From contig CAWVNL010000001.1 in the NCBI GenBank assembly GCA_963930655.1, positions 12,501 through 76,500 of the forward strand: DNA of 64,000 nucleotides, given 5' to 3'. The notes under the pieces were generated by a model. The model searched no databases, had not been told where the DNA came from, and worked only from the letters and a program-made list of their open reading frames with translations. Made by a program: the position numbers and the translations under genes. The stretch comes from Myrica gale (Eukaryota > Streptophyta > Magnoliopsida > Fagales > Myricaceae). Of the stretch, positions 46,540-59,203 are shown one piece after another; position 1 is the first letter of the stretch; every line of letters starts with the position of its first letter.

Positions 46540-47509
46540 AACGTTTTGCTAACAAAAAAAACCCCTTTCTAGAGAGAGAGCGTATGCGCTCTCTCTAGAT
46601 CCCCATCTGCGTCCCTTGCCCCCCGGCCCCTTCCCTTGTCTGCTCCTCCCGTCGCTCCCTTCTCCCTCATTTTCTTCCTCTTCTCTTCTTCCTTTGGCCC
46701 CTTATCTCCTTCTCTTCTCTTCTTTCGTGGTTGTGTTGTGTTTTCCTTTGGGCCTTTCCTTTGGTCAGATCTGCTCGGTTTGAAGCCGTTTTGGAGGCCA
46801 CGCACAGGACCGTTGAGCTCAGTAGCTCCCTGCTTCGTTCTTCCCACCATTCCGGAGAAGCTGAGACAGCGCGTGATGATCCACGCGCACCCACGCGCGC
46901 GCGTGGATCTCACGCACCGACTGTTTTTTGATATGTTGCTTGTGGTGGTTGTTTGGTCTTGGGTGTTTTTGTCTTGGGCGTTGTTTTTCATTTGTTATTT
47001 CTCATAATTTCATTTCACTTGGCTTTTGTGGCAAGGGTCTTGCAACACCCATTTTGTTGTGTGGACTTCCGGCAGATGTGACCCTGTTGATTCTCCTCAG
47101 TTGGGTTGGTTCTTTATTGCAGTGGCGGTTTGCTTGTTCCCTTCCTTTGGTTATGCTGGTATGGACAAGCTTCCGAGGCAGGAGGAGCGCGATGTTTGCT
47201 CACTCTCTCCTCCGACCTTTGTTTTATCCGTTTGCAACGAAGCTTACTTTGGGTCTTTGGACTCGTTTCGAAATTATGGACCTTTTGGTCCAACTGTATG
47301 AGGCCTTTTTGGTCAGTATGTTTCCGGCCCTTATGACCACTAGTTGTATGGCCCTTTGGGCCCTTAATATTGTTGCGATGGACTTCCAAGTCCCTGTGCT
47401 TTGTAATCAGCCTCGGAGGCCTTATGTATTCAGCACTTGTGTACTGTTCCTTGAGAAATGAAGTTTCACGTTTACCTTCCAAAAAAAAAAAAAAAACGTT
47501 TTGCTAGCA
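46540..47509 (+). mobile_element. Retroposon with poly-A tail and 15-bp TSD
   Basis: Element 46555-47494 ends in about 16 A and is flanked by AACGTTTTGCTAACA (46540-46554) and AACGTTTTGCTAGCA (47495-47509). It starts with a hairpin (CTAGAGAGAGAGCG / CGCTCTCTCTAG, 46570-46599) and a CT-rich block, then GC-rich and T-rich parts. Open frames in it show no RT, ORF1 or other known domain. Tail plus long target duplication show target-primed reverse transcription, so it is a non-autonomous LINE-mobilised family. Confidence 0.85.
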
Positions 47510-47594
47510 TAACCCCTCCCCCGTCGAAATTCGAGTCTCTCTAACCCTAACCCCAATCTTCTCTCCGCCTCCCTCAGCCATCGCCGGTCTCCTT

Positions 47595-47772
47595 GCCGTC
47601 TACCTCCGTCAGCTATCGCCGCTCTCCTCGCCTCCTCCCTTCTCAGCCATCGACGCTCTCTGTTGAGCCGTACGGCCCTCACTTCTCGTTCTACTTTTGT
47701 TCTCCATTGCCGCCTACCTCCGTCAGCTATCGCCGCTCTCCTCGCCTCCTCCCTTCTCAGCCATCGAAGGTC
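47595..47772 (+). repeat. Tandem duplication in PHF5A 5' UTR exon
   Basis: TACCTCCGTCAGCTATCGCC and the following 40 bp at about 47601 recur 114 bp later at 47715, ending CAGCCATCGA. The surroundings are CT- and CCG-rich, like a plant 5' UTR/core promoter. Confidence 0.85.
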
Positions 47773-48057
47773 TCTGTGAGCCTCACCTCTCAGTCTGCAA
47801 GACTGCAACGTAGCGCCTCCATCGCCGCCTTTTCTTTGTGCCGATCTGTTGATTTATTCGGTGATCTCGCATCAGGTATCTCTCATACTCCCTCCTTCAT
47901 TTAATTTCTCTACATTTTCGGATTTACGGACGTTTGTCACTTCTTGTAGATCTTTTGTGTTGCTGCCTTTCTGGGTATATTGTTCACTCTCAGGTCAGTG
48001 TATATTCCGCATTTTTGTAAATTATTAGCATATTGTAATGATTGTAATGAATTTATA

Positions 48058-48168
48058 TGGAGATTGGAGTCCAGGGTATTGTTGGTTGGGTTGTCTATTG
48101 GAGTCTTGGAGATTGGAGGCCAGGGATTGTTGGTTGGGTTGTCTAGTGGAGTCTTGGAGATTGGAAGT
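48058..48168 (+). repeat. 52-bp direct repeat in 5' UTR intron
   Basis: GGAGATTGGAGTCCAGGGTA followed by TTGTTGGTTGGGTTGTCTA is repeated next to itself (about 48059 and 48111), with small differences. Confidence 0.8.
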
Positions 48169-48478
48169 GCATATTAAACCATGTATGAATTTTGTGGTGA
48201 TGTCGTCAATAGGCAGTTATCTAATCCGAGCTGTTGGTGTTGCTCAATGTATTTCTGATCCTAGGCATTAATATCCCATGCGTGGGTTTTGTTCTTATTT
48301 ATAAATGGAGATTCTGATTTATAAAAGATTGTTTATAATGTCTTCTTTACTCTTGGTTTATACCTGAGCTTTTTTGTGTTCCTGCTGATATATGTTCACG
48401 GGAAACATGCCATGCAGGGGTTGTTGCACACTTTTGTACTTATTCCTATCCAAGGAGAAGGAGCTTCTTTCAGAAAGC

Positions 48479-48811
48479 ATGGCGAAGCATCATCCAGATT
48501 TGATTATGTGCCGAAAGCAGCCAGGAATTGCTATTGGACGACTTTGTGAGAAATGTGACGGGAAGTGTGTAATCTGCGACTCCTACGTGCGCCCATGCAC
48601 GCTCGTACGAGTTTGTGATGAATGCAACTATGGTTCCTTCCAGGGTCGCTGTGTTATCTGTGGAGGAGTGGGGATTTCTGATGCTTATTACTGCAAAGAG
48701 TGTACCCAGCAGGAGAAAGATAGGGATGGATGTCCAAAAATTGTTAATTTAGGAAGTGCAAAAACAGACCTCTTTTATGAACGCAAGAAATATGGTTTTA
48801 AGAAAAGATGA
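48479..48811 (+). CDS. PHF5A: PHF5A / SF3b14b splicing factor subunit
   Basis: Small zinc-knuckle subunit of the SF3b complex of U2 snRNP; it helps recognise the intron branch point in the nucleus. The single coding exon gives exactly 110 residues, the family length. Start [16 protein letters not shown] and the Cys-rich core are intact: [52 protein letters not shown]. These Cys form the knotted zinc sites. The C-terminus is [11 protein letters not shown]. The ATG at 48479 is chosen because it matches the universal start. The 5' UTR is split: an exon ending about 47875 (CATCAG/GTATCT), then an acceptor at 48417. Nearly invariant in eukaryotes, so identity is very secure. Confidence 0.98.
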   Translation: MAKHHPDLIMCRKQPGIAIGRLCEKCDGKCVICDSYVRPCTLVRVCDECNYGSFQGRCVICGGVGISDAYYCKECTQQEKDRDGCPKIVNLGSAKTDLFYERKKYGFKKR

Positions 48812-48959
48812 TGAGCAGAGGATAGACATGTCTGGTGTTTTTAAACGGTCTGCTTTCTTTGTTTCTTCTGTATTTGAGATGATGACTCTTGATATGTTAG
48901 AACAGATAGATGATGAGCATATTATTCTGTGCACTTTTTATTAGACTGCTCTTATGTAC

Positions 48960-51780
48960 TAAAATATCGATGAAGTTGAGAGATTTTGAAATGTTACTAC
49001 TATGTTTCACTCGAGTTTATGTTTTCAGATTTTACCATTTTTTCATGTGCTGAGGTCTATTTTGTTTTCATTTCCTCCGCTTTCACTAAGGCACTGCGCA
49101 CTACTTACGAAGTAAAAGGGGGTTGACCAAAGTTCAGGTCTTGGTCATACGTATGTTCTGTTCCTGATCATTACTAATAAGTTTATTTGTCTACTAAACT
49201 GGACGTTACATGTCTCATTTCGCAAATAACTTATATGAGTAGATTGAAACCATACAATCTTTCAAACACACAGTGTTGACAGCCAAAAGAAGTTGATCAG
49301 TGGTAAAAATTTGCTTGCATGAGATTTGGTGGATAAGCGTTTTAATTTTCATAGGCTCCTTACCAGGGAGACAAGACCCGTACACAATACCTACCTATAA
49401 TGGGCTTCTTTGCCATATTTATCTATAATGGGCTATCCTATGGAAGTTTGGAGAAGTCTATCCTGCCCCCGAAATTCTAAATATTATGGCAAAGGCAAGG
49501 AAAACAAATTTTGAGCTTCAAATTTCTTTGGAAAACTTCACTTTTTCCCAATATCATTTTAGAATTCAAACTATTAATTTCATCATATTCCGTCTTCGAA
49601 TTATCGAAATTCATTTATTTACACCCCTTAATTAGATCTTGATGTAAATTAATGAATTTTGATAGTTTGAAAGTGGAATGCGATGAAATTGATTGCTTTG
49701 ACTTTAATGATAATTGTACAATAGTTATAAGTCGAAAAGTAAAGATGAAGATCTTCTTCAATTTTGTGACCGTATTAGACGGTCCAATTCAAAGAGAAAA
49801 CACAACATGCATTGAATGCTGAGGGCTTACGCTATCCACTAATTAATACAGGGAGTATTGAATGTTGTATATCCTATATGTCATATCTTTTTCTCTCCGA
49901 ATATACCATCCAATTTGGTTACTATATTAGAGAGGATCCGGATGAAAAGTAAGGGGTAATATCATATAGTACACCCCTTACTTTATAAATCCACACATGG
50001 TTTAATATGCACTTTCCTCCCTCCCAAAAAGAAAAAAACGAATTCCTAACTTGGTGATCATGTAGTATGGGTGTGGTCCGGATAAGGAGAATATGATCTG
50101 GATAACAAGCTTATCATTCTGAATATGATCTGGATAGCATGGTTTAACAAGCTGGGATATAATGAATCATTTTGCCAACACCTTACATAAGCATGTCGAG
50201 GGATGTCTACACTTCCTCGTCGAGGTTGAAAATACGATGTTATTGATAAAATGCAACTTCAGATTTGAAAATTCAAACCCCATCTTATTCTTTTCGGGAT
50301 TTTGAAAATTCTGATCTGGAGCAAACAGAACTAGTAGGCGACACGATTCCACCATCCTCTTCAGCGTCGCCTTTTTCCATTAAGCAACAATAAGGAAGAG
50401 AGAAACATTCAAGATTTGTTGTGTAGATAACGAAAGATCTTTGCATATCGGCAATTGAAGATGTAAAACAAAAACAAAAAAGTGTACGGGCTTCTTATCA
50501 AGCTTGTTGGTTAGCACGTCTAGTTATCCAGCGAATTCCTTTTTAAATTTAATGCATTTCGCTCATCATGATCGCCTATATGTCATTAGTCGTTGGTTTA
50601 GCTCACCATGTAACATGTTTGTCTTTGAAGACGCTAATTCATATCCCTACGGGATCTTGGGGAGTCATTTTACGCGCAAGGATGGGTTGGGCTTCGGCGA
50701 ACAGACTGGTTCGAGAATCTGACTTGTTGCCTCTCGTTTCTACTGTGTTGGTAACAGTTATGGACCACAGCTTGACGAAGCCCTTCAATTAAATGAGGTC
50801 CATCGTTTTATAAATTTAACTCGGATCTTTTAGCATAGAGGCCGAGACGGTATAAATGGGCTGGATGCCGAGTCCGCCGTTCACTCTTGCAGTAAGACTG
50901 TTGAACCCAGCCCTCAACCAAAACGGTCAGAGATTTAAGGCACTAGCAATGGGATGAGGCTGCTCAATTAATGACAGTAAACTAGCAGGCGGCCTGCCAA
51001 ACGACGATGAAAAAACATTCATCAGGCCGGACTAAGTGGGAACCAACACAATTTCCACAAGCGTGTTGACATTGTATTTATAATGTAAATACTGCTTAGA
51101 AAAAAAAATGTAAATACTGAGTGGTAGGTCACGATGGTGGAGAGCAGGAGAGGTGCAGAGTCTGTAGGCTTTGGATTTGGCAATCCCCCTTGACAAAGCC
51201 AGCTGCCAGCTAGTGATCTGTACTTGGGAGTTTTTTTTTTGTCTAAGCGATCTGCACTTGAAGTTGCTTCTTTAATGGCCGGATGGCATATGGGCCTGGG
51301 GGTAGTGGGATCCCACTACTGTAAAGTCTGTAAGCCTAAACGGTGTGGTATGCAGTATGTACGGTCACTGTCCTAACTGCTCTGCTAAAAGCAGTTTCAG
51401 TTGTTGAAAAAAAAACAAAATCCAGTTTCAGTTGTCAAAAGATCCGAGCCTGACCCTGACATTCCTAGTCTACGCTTTTTTTGTAGATGATAAATGCATA
51501 TATAGATCCCGCCCTTTCCCATCCTCGTTAGCTTTTGTCGTGAGCATAGACATAGTACACCTCGGAACCCATGCCCCCTTCTCTCTTTCTCTGGCTGGTG
51601 CTGCTGCAAAAAGTACATATCTCAAGGAACGTACATCTCCGTTTGACACGTTTTGCCTTCCCTATGTCACATTGAGATTCGACAGCACAGTGACTTGTCC
51701 CTTCGCTGTCTTTGGCCGTGTCCATGGTGTCAACCACACTGATAGCAGCTTAGAAAAAAAACCACCGTGAAGTAGGGCTT
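48960..51780. other. Intergenic, no gene recognised
   Basis: About 2.8 kb of AT-rich sequence between PHF5A and the DUF936 gene. Open frames are short (under 115 codons) and unlike known proteins. No element termini with matching duplications were found. The last few hundred bases should contain the DUF936 promoter. Confidence 0.5.
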
Positions 51781-51796
51781 CTTGCTGTCAGAGACT

Positions 51797-54700
51797 ATGG
51801 CGTCCCTGTCACCTGGCGTGCTCTCGAAGCTCCTGGAACATGCAGGCAACAAGAACGTGAAGGTTACCGGAGAGCACCGGTCGGCAGTCCTCCAGGTCAT
51901 CGAGATTATCCCCTCCTTCGCCCCCCAAACGGAGGACGATCCATGGCGGAGCAGAGGCTTCTTCTTGAAGGTCTCCGACTCCCTCCACTCTGCTTACGTC
52001 GCCATCTCCAATCACGAAGACATCGACTTGATTCACAGCGACAAGATTCAGCTGGGTCAGTTCGTTTATGTCACCCGCCTCTACTCTGGCTCACCGGTTC
52101 CAGTTCTTCGCGGCTTAAGGCCAGTGCCCAAAAGGCGCCCTGGCCCGTGCGTTGGCAATCCCACCAATTTGGTGCCCTGCAATTTGTTGCCTATTAGAGC
52201 TGCCTATGATCTCGCTAGTAATGACAATGCCGATGCTAAGGCCAAGGCAAAAAAGGTCATGGCCAATGGGAATGTTCTGCAGTTGAGGAGGTTGAGTTTG
52301 GACGATTCTTCAAGGAGGCTTTGGGATCAGGGCACTATAGCCACTTCTAGGAGCGATACGAGTAAGTTTGCACACACGACGTCGCATTCCAAATCCCAGC
52401 GAACTCCCGCTTCTTCATATTCTGCTTCTGTAAGTTATGTTCTTTCCATTTCTAGAACTTAACTGATTTCCTCCAATTTTCTCTTCCCCAAAATGGTTTC
52501 TTTTTGGTACGCGGTTGTCTTTTTCTTTTCGTTCTCCAATATTTATTCTGACGGGGAGGTCGGGGATGCTCATATTCAGATTTATGTGACCGTTGGACGT
52601 TTTGGTTGTTATCTGTGGTGGGTATTTTGAACAGAACTGAGGCTACCACCATTATCGCTGGTTTGGCAGTGGCACCAAATGTTGAAATTTCAAAGTTGGC
52701 ACAATTCTACACTGGAGGAGTCGCCTATACTTTTCTATAAGCAGTAAAATGGAGCAACTCCACTTTCATGGGATTGGGATTTGGGAGGTCCCATTGGGCC
52801 AACCGCCCCACCGCCCTACTCCCCTCTTATCTTTTACTTTGTCTTTATCTGCTGGATTGAATTCTTTGCTAATCTTGATAGTTACGGGGTATTGAGCCCT
52901 GATACCTTTTTTTGATAAGTAAGCTCATATTATTAAAGAGAAAACAATAGTACAAGCGAAAATACTGAAGGCCCTAACACACAAAGGCTCAAAGCACACC
53001 AAAAACAAAATCACCCTCCCACCCTCAGATCACAAGCCAACAAAAGCACCCTCAACCCAACAGCCAACCCTCACCCCTATAGCCACCCAAACGAGACCCC
53101 TATTAGACAAACCCAAAGCCCACAGGCTTCCTAGAGGTCGAAGATGACCCTTCATAGTTAACCGAAGACTTCAAGCCCTTCAACTCCCTGATCATCCTCC
53201 CCCTGATTTTCTAACCGATTTCGAACGAGGCTGCACCCGATCGCGTTCCAACGCTGCAAAGAGATCCCGTAGTTTTTCTTCTTGACCACCACATGACACC
53301 CCGACCAACTGACCCACAGAAGAAACCATGTCCAAGACCCACGCCGGAGATTCGCCCCCCAAAGCTTTATTAGGGGGACAAACCGCCAAAGGTGCATCCA
53401 CAACCCTATCAACACTACTGATCACAGCTCCCTGATCAACCTCCCCTCCCCCTACTAAGGAAGCTGCTGCCCTCCCAAAAACCCCTGGTGATCCAACGGA
53501 ATAGGCACCTCTACCCTGACAAGGCACTCAGAAAGGCCAGACGACTCCCGCAGAGTACCGGCTGGGCCATCAGAACCACCAGACAGCGGCGACCCCACCA
53601 CCTCAAGCTGGACGACGAGATCCCTCGCAGAATCGAACTCCGTGGTGGACCCCGCCTGATCCTGCACGGCCCCCTCAACATGATTACCGACGACAGCTAC
53701 CTCGATCGCCGGGGACGAGACACCCATCGCCGAGCCCCTCGCTTCTCCACCGGCAAGAAGCAGACCGACGAAACCCAACCCAGGCGAGGAAGGCGCCGCG
53801 AGCTCAGCCTCGTCCTCAACGTGCTGGAGACCTGACCCACAACTCACCTTGGAGCGGTCCACCCCAGCCTGCCCCAAACCAAGACCCGAAATAAAAACCT
53901 CATGCTGGGCTTCCTTACCTCTGCCCTGGGCCTCATCACGTTGGGCCATCTCACCCAACTTAACAGCATCACGTTGGGCCTCCATATCAACCTCACGTTG
54001 GGCGTCCTCAACTTCGTGCTGGGCCCTCACTTATGTAAGCCTGGCACGTTTGGTTTCTAACCCGCTCGATTACCCACTCCACCTCAGCACGTAATTGCAA
54101 TAAATGGAGCCACAACTCACTGTCGGGTGTTTGAGGGTCTGCATGCTGGGTTGAGGGTACTTTGGGAAGAGAAATTTCCCTTGCAGCCAGCTCATACGCG
54201 TTGGGAAGAGAAAGTTCCCTAACAGGGTCTGCATGCTGCGCCATAGGAAGGCTACACGGCAGAGGCCCTGTCAGGCTACCCTCAATAGCCGGCTCTCCCT
54301 TTTCCTCCAGATTCTTCTCCGGCAGACCAACCTTCACCGTATCAGCAGAAGACCAGCCGACTCTGACCGGAGCAGCCACCGATCCCCTTCGTTTGCGTTG
54401 GAGATCTCCAAGAGCCGAAAGAACCTCCTCACAGGTCGAAACAAAGGACAGCCATCCATTGCTCATCTTACCCTCCGGAACCATCACGACTCCATGTCGG
54501 CGACTCTCCCCAAACTTGGCAAGAGCAACGAATCTACCACCCCTATTTGAACACAACTGAGCAAGGAAGTCCGACGGGGACTCACTGAAATCCTCCGAAA
54601 AAACACAAGAGACCCTCGTCTGCGCCAGTTTACCGAACAAATTTGCCAGCCACACCACCCCATACCTCCCAAATTGAATGACATTCTGAGACTTTCTACT

Positions 54701-57700
54701 GTGTTCAGTTAACGAGACCAAACCAAGCGAACTCACGGAAAAGTTAAACACCTTCACCTCAATAACCAAGCTACAAAAAAAGGCCATTAACACTCGTCGC
54801 GCAAACACGCTAGGGTATTCCCCGGCATACGACACCAAACAAGGATGTCATCGGCGGAGGCTGAGGGTGGGAATCGCAGAAAATAAACTGATGAAAGAGT
54901 CTAGAGAGAAGGAGGACCCTCTCAGTACTAGAGTTTAGTTATTAACTGTGAACAACTTTGAGCCCTGATACCTATGTTCGAATCTTAGTATTTGAATTCT
55001 GCTTAAAGGTGTAAACCTGATAGTGCAATCAGGGCTATCTGTACTTTTATGTTAAGAATTTTATATTGCATTGGCTCTGAACTTCAACTGCTGCAATAGT
55101 TTTCTTTGGTCGTCTCTTTTCGGAGGAAGCCAGTTTAGCTGACAATTGTGCTCGCCTGCACAGACGATATTCCTTTTGTCAAAAAATCACAATAATAATA
55201 ATTCCCGCCGCCCAAAAAAAAAGATGACAATAATATTGACCATGAATAAGGCATGATGTGAGGTACGTGTTATTATAAAGTTAGATATAGCAATCTGATA
55301 CTCTTTTTTTCTGTATTTCTCTCATTTGTGCTCTGTGAAGCTGATGTTGGATGTTGCTCCAGGTAATCTCTGATAAGAAGGCTTCTTCTAAGAATGATTC
55401 ACCGTTGAAGAGTCCAAGTCTGACTATTTCACCTGTAAAAAACAAGAACAACATTGTTTCTCCGAAGTCAAAGAGCAGGACTCTGAAAAAGGATCCAAAG
55501 TCATTATCTGAGGGCACTATCCCAAGCCATCTTATTAAGGTGCCCCTTAATTCCAAAATGTGGTCTGACCAGAGGATTGTGTGGAATGCACTCCCATCTG
55601 CTATTCATGACATTGGAAAGGTACATCATCATGCAGATGTGTATCGTGTTCCACATTTCCAATTCTTTCAATGCAAGTTTTTTAGTATTTTACATCCTAT
55701 TGCATGCAAACCTTTTCAGCAAGTCATGTCTCATAGGAATGTTGCATTTTTGGCTGCCATACATGCCTTAGAAGAAGCATCAGCTGCAGATGGCGTCGTT
55801 CGTTGCATGTGGTACGCTTCTTATACCCGTTTGCATTATATTTGTTGTTAGTACTTTTCGTATTTGTTTCCCTGCTTTTGTGGAATGACGAAAATGAAAT
55901 TGAATTCTCCAAAATACCATTCCTTTACATCCCTTAGCTTATATTTGTTATGATAAACATTACAATATACATCCCAAAAGCATCCAGAGCTCCTGATCTT
56001 TAAAAACCAACAATAATAGCTACATAAGTTTTTCTGCATTGTCTGTCAATTCCCCATAGCATAGATTCTCACAGAATTGTCTGTACTTGATGCTTTCACG
56101 TGGAAATTTAAGTCATAATTGGAAAAGTGATTATACGTGGTGAATATACATCATTGCTACTGTCCTAGGAGTTTTAAAGAACAAATGTAAATTTTGGGAT
56201 TCAATTCAAATATGCTTTATATTTTTGAAAGCATTGGCCATTACAAGGAGATGAATTGAATGTGAGGCCCATGTTAATAATATCTTGAGTACGTCTGCTT
56301 TACTCCAAGTGTATTGTCCTGCCATATATGCTTGAGGACTGTGGAAGAGTACAGATTTTTTCATCAATTGTTTAATTTGCTTTTGCACATTACTCCAAGT
56401 TGCAATCCATCTGAGCTAGGCATGCCAAAGTCCTCCAAAAAGCAAAGCATATCTTGGCAGCTCAATAGTGTAGAAGACATTCAATAGACAAGAAGCAGAA
56501 GCTACGGGTAATACTATGAGATACCATAAGAGAGGTCGATATCCCGGAGTTATGAAGTGCATTGGAAGAGACCAATTATTTGACCAAAATCCACAATGGA
56601 GACAAGTTCTGAGAGTTTTAAATTTTCAGATAAGTGAGAGAATTTAATATACTGATGAGCTATGTGCAACATCTAGATTCCAGACCCAAGGTTACCGTTG
56701 AGGCTTGAACACGGTGGAAGTGGATTGCAACAATTTAGGTGAAATCACTGTTTTCATTAGATCTGCAGAAGAGGTGTAGAACAGTACATTTCAAGGGAGT
56801 AATGCTCTGATCATTTATTGATGCGATTGATGAGAATTGTGGGTCAATTCATGTTCAGTTAACTGGGGTTTTTTCAGGGACATATATCTGCACCCCCCCC
56901 CCCCCCAAAACCCCAAACCACTCCAAAAAAAAGTAGACATTTTACTCTCTTTTTCTTCGAAGTCTTTGGCCACATTCGGAGTTGTTCATTGAAGGTACTT
57001 AAAAGTAGTTATGCAACTCCAGAAGAGTAAACCAAACCAATATGTCTCTCTAGGTAATATGGATAGATTAATCTGGATGACAGCTCGAGCACTTCTCATT
57101 CGCAGAGGTTCATTTCTGGTAAACTGCTACCATACATCTTATTTACCATTGATTCAACATCTGAACTCCATAACACTGCTACACAAACTAGATGCGCATT
57201 CAGATTTTTGGGAAACTTTCTTATGTAAGCACTGACAGTGATTAGCTTAGTCAGGATTATCTTTTTGTTTTTCTGGATAAGTAATTCAATTGTGAAAACA
57301 ATTTCTAGAGGTCATCATGCGACTTCTGGGAAAACTCACATTCCTAGTTCTCTTCCCCTGTTCTAGCTCTCAATAATATTGGAAATATATCTCTCTTCTA
57401 GCATGTGAAGTGGCTCTGCTAGCCTTCTGCATGGCAGTTGCATTCTTCTAGTGCACCTCAATACCCATATGCTTTGGACAATAAAGCTATTTGGAGAATG
57501 TGCTGCCAAACTTTCACATTCCGTCATTCCTTCTGCCAGATATTCCAGGTTTCCTGCCTTCCCTCTTTTGTATTACTTATTGGGTCAGATATTTGTAATT
57601 CAAAATCAAACACGTGAAGTAGGTGAGTGAGCACATTCATTAACTACGGTATTCCAGTCTCATATTACTGCTAGATGGTTTATCTACACCACTTGGACAT

Positions 57701-58691
57701 AGGAAAGAAAAGAGATGGTCTATTTATCCTTTTTTTAATGAATCTCTCTCTCTCTCTCTCTCTCAAGCGCTTAAGCCATTGAGAAAAGTTTAGTCTATAC
57801 CACTGGGAAAGATTCCTGAAAAGTGTGAATTGTTTGTCACTGCTTTTTTGCCAAAAAGTTTCTCCTTTTGCAAAATATATGATATCTACTTTTCATTTTT
57901 TCAGCACGTTTGCAGATCTGTGCAATACTTCACAGAAAATTCCTGCGGGAGTACTAGTGGAGCAATTTTTGGACCTTCATCAAAATATGCTGACTGCTGT
58001 AAAGCTTGTTGATTCCTTACTGAGCACAACACTTCCTGAAGCAAAGCCAAGCAGCTCGTGTAGCCTACAGTATTCGTCACCTGATGCGTTTAAAAGTTTC
58101 ACTAACAAGAAGGCCTTGTGTTGGGTTCAAGCAGCTGTAGCGACTAATCTCTCCTCGTTCAACCTCTTCAGAATGCAAGAGAAGAGTGAGCTTGTAAATG
58201 GTGAGAAATGTCATTTGGTCATTATAGACAGTACTCCGGAGGCATTGAACTGTGAGAATAATTCTCCTCAAGAAAAACGAAGTCAGAGATGCCATGGAAG
58301 CTCTTCAGTTTCAAATACTACGCAGAAGCCATCTCCCTCACTGCGGCTTCTTTCATCAACAAAGAAAACATACACTATAAGGGAGGAATGGTCCAAGGGA
58401 AGTTCAAGTAGATTAAAAGAGACAGCAACTTTGGCAGAAAAGCTGCTCTTGGTTTCTCGAGAATGGTTCTTTAAATACTTGGAGTCATTAAACATGGGAT
58501 TTGCGTCGAGCAGAGAGGAAGAAAGATCGGAAATTGCATATCTCGTTGGGCAGCTTAAAAGGGTGAATGAGTGGTTGGATGGGGTAACCGGTGGTGGAAT
58601 TGAGGTTGACGAGAGGAAGCAAGAATTGAGAACGAAGCTGTATGGGTTCCTACTTGAGCATGTTGAGTCCAATGTCGTTGCGAGTAAGTAG
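51797..58691 (+). CDS. DUF936/DUF6857 family protein
   Basis: Plant-specific protein of unknown biochemical role. Four exons in phase: 51797-52429, 55363-55620, 55720-55811 and 57905-58691; product 589 aa. The N-terminal DUF936 domain (about residues 1-120) reads [19 protein letters not shown], then [20 protein letters not shown] and [13 protein letters not shown], ending in a [14 protein letters not shown] stretch. A Ser-rich, basic linker follows. The C-terminal domain includes [20 protein letters not shown] and [20 protein letters not shown], then helical segments to the stop. The start has no upstream in-frame ATG. Intron 1 contains a 2-kb retroposon and intron 3 is about 2.1 kb. The gene looks intact. 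Confidence 0.93.
52892..54973 (-). mobile_element. 2-kb retroposon in DUF936 intron 1
   Basis: Element 54957-52908 on the minus strand ends in an A tail (T run at 52908-52914) preceded by ATATGAGCTTACTTATC. It is flanked by an exact 16-bp duplication TTGAGCCCTGATACCT (52892-52907 and 54958-54973). Long duplication and tail show LINE-type integration. It has an ORF1-like coding region but no endonuclease, RT or RNase H, so it is either internally deleted or a non-autonomous family. Confidence 0.9.
53455..54838 (-). pseudogene. Retroposon ORF1-like protein, frameshifted
   Basis: Frame 54838-54008 (276 aa) starts [20 protein letters not shown] and includes [20 protein letters not shown] followed by [11 protein letters not shown], a globular domain that resembles plant retroelement ORF1 proteins. 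I do not recognise a named family with certainty. It then overlaps by 23 bp with frame 54030-53455 (191 aa), rich in AQRE/AQRD repeats, suggesting one protein with a frameshift near 54015. Two short frames continue to 53158. Confidence 0.5.
55812..57904 (+). other. DUF936 intron 3, no embedded gene
   Basis: About 2.1 kb of AT-rich intron with a poly-C run (56886-56906) and a TC microsatellite (about 57738-57764). No transposon ends are recognised. Confidence 0.6.
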
Positions 58692-59203
58692 AGACTGCAA
58701 GCAAGAACTAAAAAAATTACGTTTTGGAATATAATAGTCTCTATCAATCACTAATTTTTGGTTCCGAACGGGAGGTCAGAGAAGATTTTTCCTGCACAGA
58801 TTAATTTCTAGTATTGTTGGCCTTGGAGTTCCGTCACATGATGCGTCTTATGGGATTCATAATCGATGAACTGTATAGTTTAGTATGATGCACTTCTCTG
58901 CCAAATTCATTCATGACTCTTATATGGATCGCAAGTATCTCCTGGTTGGTTCTCTTAAAATGATCTGATCAGCTTCCAATGATAACCAACCTGATTAAAT
59001 ATTAGGTTTTGGTAGTATTTCCAGGACGTGGGCCGAGCTTATATTCCAGCGTTGCTATTCTGAATTGGGTCCGACTACAAGGCCCACCACCTCTCTCTCT
59101 CTCTACACTATCTGCGTTTATTTCCCTTTCCCAATTATATGTTAGTTCACATCATTAAACTTAATTGATGCGTTGTGAATAGAACTGTCTTTTAATATTG
59201 CTG
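58692..59203. other. 3' flank of DUF936 gene
   Basis: Presumed 3' UTR and intergenic sequence with a short CT repeat near 59090. No other feature seen. Confidence 0.5.

Noticed and set aside
47593..47904. 103-codon Ser/Pro/Arg frame upstream of PHF5A
   Set aside because: Lies in the CT-rich leader and is generated by a tandem duplication; no known domain and no clear start context.
50504..50792. Possible small gene upstream of DUF936
   Set aside because: Two overlapping frames of about 70 codons without recognisable motifs or splice support.
53488..54094. Plus-strand frames in DUF936 intron 1
   Set aside because: They are the reverse of the retroposon ORF1-like sequence.
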